DNA of 7,222 bases from Spirochaetaceae bacterium (GTDB lineage: Bacteria; Spirochaetota; Spirochaetia; B11-G9). A program made the translations under genes and the position numbers. Positions 5,854-7,222 of the stretch are shown here, piece by piece (the first letter of the stretch is position 1; every line of letters starts with the position of its first letter). A model generated the notes under the pieces. The model did no database searches. It was not told the origin of the DNA and saw only the letters and a list, made by a program, of their open reading frames with translations. The stretch is taken from contig DAOWMA010000106.1 of assembly GCA_030643345.1 (NCBI GenBank), positions 1-7,222 on the forward strand, read 5' to 3'.

Positions 5854-5882
5854 AGAATACCGTTAAACCGTTATCATTGCAA
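5854..5882 (-). promoter_or_regulatory. Possible murC operon promoter, placed for a leaderless mRNA
   Basis: On the reverse strand TTGCAA (5882-5877) and TATTCT (5859-5854) are 17 bases apart, each matching four of six consensus bases. Only seven bases separate the -10 box from the murC ATG, so transcription would begin at or next to the start codon. This agrees with the missing Shine-Dalgarno. Weak matches make this tentative. No comparably good promoter was found for the divergent gene at 5930. Confidence 0.3.
5859..5873. repeat. Tandem ACCGTTA direct repeat upstream of murC
   Basis: ACCGTTA occurs at 5859-5865 and again at 5867-5873, an 8-base period, within the 83-base divergent intergenic region. 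It falls in the spacer and edge of the proposed murC promoter, so it could be an operator. At this length it could also be chance. Confidence 0.3.
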
Positions 5883-5929
5883 CACTACGGGGACTTGCCA
5901 AAACTTATATTTTTCTTCATTCTATATAT

Positions 5930-7210
5930 GTGAATATTAGTAACCTCTTTGGATTCATTTTAGATACACTGGAAGGGTTTTCCAAAACCGGAGACAATAT
6001 CAAGTCAGGATTAATAAAGTTTATAATAAGACTGTTCAGGGAATTTAAACAGGACAAATGTCTTATACGTGCATCCAGCCTCTCTTATACCAGCCTTTTA
6101 GCCCTAATACCCCTTACAGCCCTCAGTTTTTCATTATTTACGGCATTCAGTGCTTTTTCCGGAATTAAGGAAAATGCTCAGGAATTAATAGTAAATCTTT
6201 TGGTTCCTACACGACAGGATGAATTTATAGTTTATATTGACCAGTTTATTGATAATTCAAGAACCATGGGTATTATAGGCCTCTTTCTTTTTGCCATTAC
6301 ATCAATAATGTTAATAAACAGGATAAGCGAAAATTTCAACTCAATTTGGGGCAGTAAAAATAGAAGAAGCTTTATTGGCAAGTTTACCTCATACTCTGCT
6401 GTTCTTGTTTTTGGGACCCTTTTTATAGGCGCAAGTTTCTCACTGACAGCACCAATTAGAAATTTTCTGAATGGTTTCCCGGAAATTCAGTTTATTATTA
6501 GATGGCTTATTGCTCTAACTCCCTCAATACTTATCTTCTTTACATTCTTATTAATGATTACAGCTATTCCTGCAGGAAAGGTTAAAATAAAGAGCAGTTT
6601 GTTAGGGGCCTTTATTGGAACAATTCTGTGGGGGCTTGCCCGAAGTGCGTTTACAGAAGGAGCAAGTTATGTAATCAGAATGTCGACAATATACGGATCT
6701 CTTGCTGTTATTCCAATATTTCTATTCTGGCTTTATCTAATCTGGATCATAGTCTTCCTGGCTTTGGAAATAAGCTATGTACATCAACATGGCAGAAGAT
6801 GGGGGAATAGTAATCCAAAGAATATCCCGGGCCCTACAGAAAGAATGGAACTTGGGCTCGCAGTTTTCTTTATAATAGCCCAGCAGTTTGATTCCGGTAA
6901 TAAACATTCTACAGTATCCGAAATTTCTTCAAAACTCTATTTATCAGAAGATTTAGTTCGCGAATTATTAAAATGTTTCACCAATACTGATCTTGTTTAT
7001 GAAACTGATGAATCTGAAAGAAAACTATTCCCTTCCAGAAGTTTAAAGAAAATAATGCTGAAAGATGTTCTTAGTGCAATTCTCGGCAGTCATTCAGTAC
7101 AAAATGTAACTAATGAAGCAGTATCTGAAACTATAAGAACTTTTCTATCGGCAGGATATGATACCATTGGAAGAAATACTGTCGAAGACTTTTTACAATC
7201 CAGGAATTAA
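5930..7210 (+). CDS. YihY/BrkB family inner-membrane protein with C-terminal winged-helix-like region
   Basis: A 426-residue member of the YihY/virulence factor BrkB family, once misnamed ribonuclease BN; the function is not established. About six hydrophobic segments are visible, near residues 54-76, 113-131, 152-174, 186-211, 222-243 and 256-284. Family hallmarks are RASSLSYTSLLALIPL (47-62), the RISENFNSIWG stretch (131-141), AIPAGKVK (212-219), and YGSLAVIPIFLFWLYLIW (255-272) ending in ALEISY (278-283). After the membrane part, residues 304-370 (MELGLAVFFIIAQQF, VSEISSKLYLSEDLVRELL, DLVYETDE) look like a winged helix, as in other long family members. The GTG start at 5930 is the only usual start codon in the open frame after the stop at 5864-5866. 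It lacks a Shine-Dalgarno, so the start is less certain than the product. The gene is divergent from murC. Confidence 0.9.
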   Translation: MNISNLFGFILDTLEGFSKTGDNIKSGLIKFIIRLFREFKQDKCLIRASSLSYTSLLALIPLTALSFSLFTAFSAFSGIKENAQELIVNLLVPTRQDEFIVYIDQFIDNSRTMGIIGLFLFAITSIMLINRISENFNSIWGSKNRRSFIGKFTSYSAVLVFGTLFIGASFSLTAPIRNFLNGFPEIQFIIRWLIALTPSILIFFTFLLMITAIPAGKVKIKSSLLGAFIGTILWGLARSAFTEGASYVIRMSTIYGSLAVIPIFLFWLYLIWIIVFLALEISYVHQHGRRWGNSNPKNIPGPTERMELGLAVFFIIAQQFDSGNKHSTVSEISSKLYLSEDLVRELLKCFTNTDLVYETDESERKLFPSRSLKKIMLKDVLSAILGSHSVQNVTNEAVSETIRTFLSAGYDTIGRNTVEDFLQSRN

Positions 7211-7222
7211 CTTTTTCCAGCC

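Noticed and set aside
5906..5929. TATATT and TATATA as -10 boxes for the gene at 5930
   Set aside because: No -35-like sequence lies at 16-18 bases from either; the only candidate, TTGCCA at 5895-5900, is at the wrong distance.
5930..7210. Naming the membrane protein ribonuclease BN
   Set aside because: The RNase BN label for YihY proteins was a misassignment; the sequence is an integral membrane protein without nuclease motifs.

Overview
The window is about 7.2 kb of AT-rich, tightly packed bacterial DNA without rRNA, tRNA, CRISPR or insertion sequences. The gene set and sequence style suggest a spirochaete of the Spirochaetales/Treponema type: a MurC with the ExCEYxRxFL motif, a very short RNA polymerase omega subunit, an archaeal-type cytidylate-kinase-like protein with a GxSGCGNTT P-loop, and an NFACT-R protein with a DYWLHTRD motif. 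This placement is an inference from motifs, not from a search.

Layout. Bases 1-1825 are a forward-strand cluster: the 3' end of an NFACT/RqcH-like ribosome quality-control gene, then a MEMO-family gene (AmmeMemoRadiSam system protein B) and an AMMECR1-family gene (protein A) that overlap by one base. An imperfect hairpin at 1826-1867 lies at the convergent junction with the next block. Bases 1846-5846 are a reverse-strand operon, transcribed murC - yicC - cytidylate-kinase-like - rpoZ - miaA, with overlaps of 4, 11 and 4 bases and one 51-base gap before rpoZ, where a promoter may lie. Bases 5847-5929 are a divergent intergenic region. Bases 5930-7210 are a YihY/BrkB membrane protein on the forward strand, followed by 12 bases.

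How the genes fit. The reverse operon mixes cell-wall synthesis (MurC), RNA decay (YicC), nucleotide metabolism (kinase), transcription (omega) and tRNA modification (MiaA). This is a housekeeping growth operon. It resembles the widespread yicC-gmk-rpoZ order, but the gmk position holds a different kinase family. The forward cluster pairs a ribosome-rescue protein with two of the three AmmeMemoRadiSam components. The radical SAM member is not in view.

No clearly new multi-gene system is visible. The best leads are residue-level: the MEMO protein has a six-serine run where the family carries its SSDLSHY metal/active-site motif; the kinase has Asn for the P-loop Lys and sits in the gmk slot; a C8 tract interrupts the MEMO gene near its start; and a GC-richer 30-base segment between near-direct repeats forms the tail of the rqcH-like gene.
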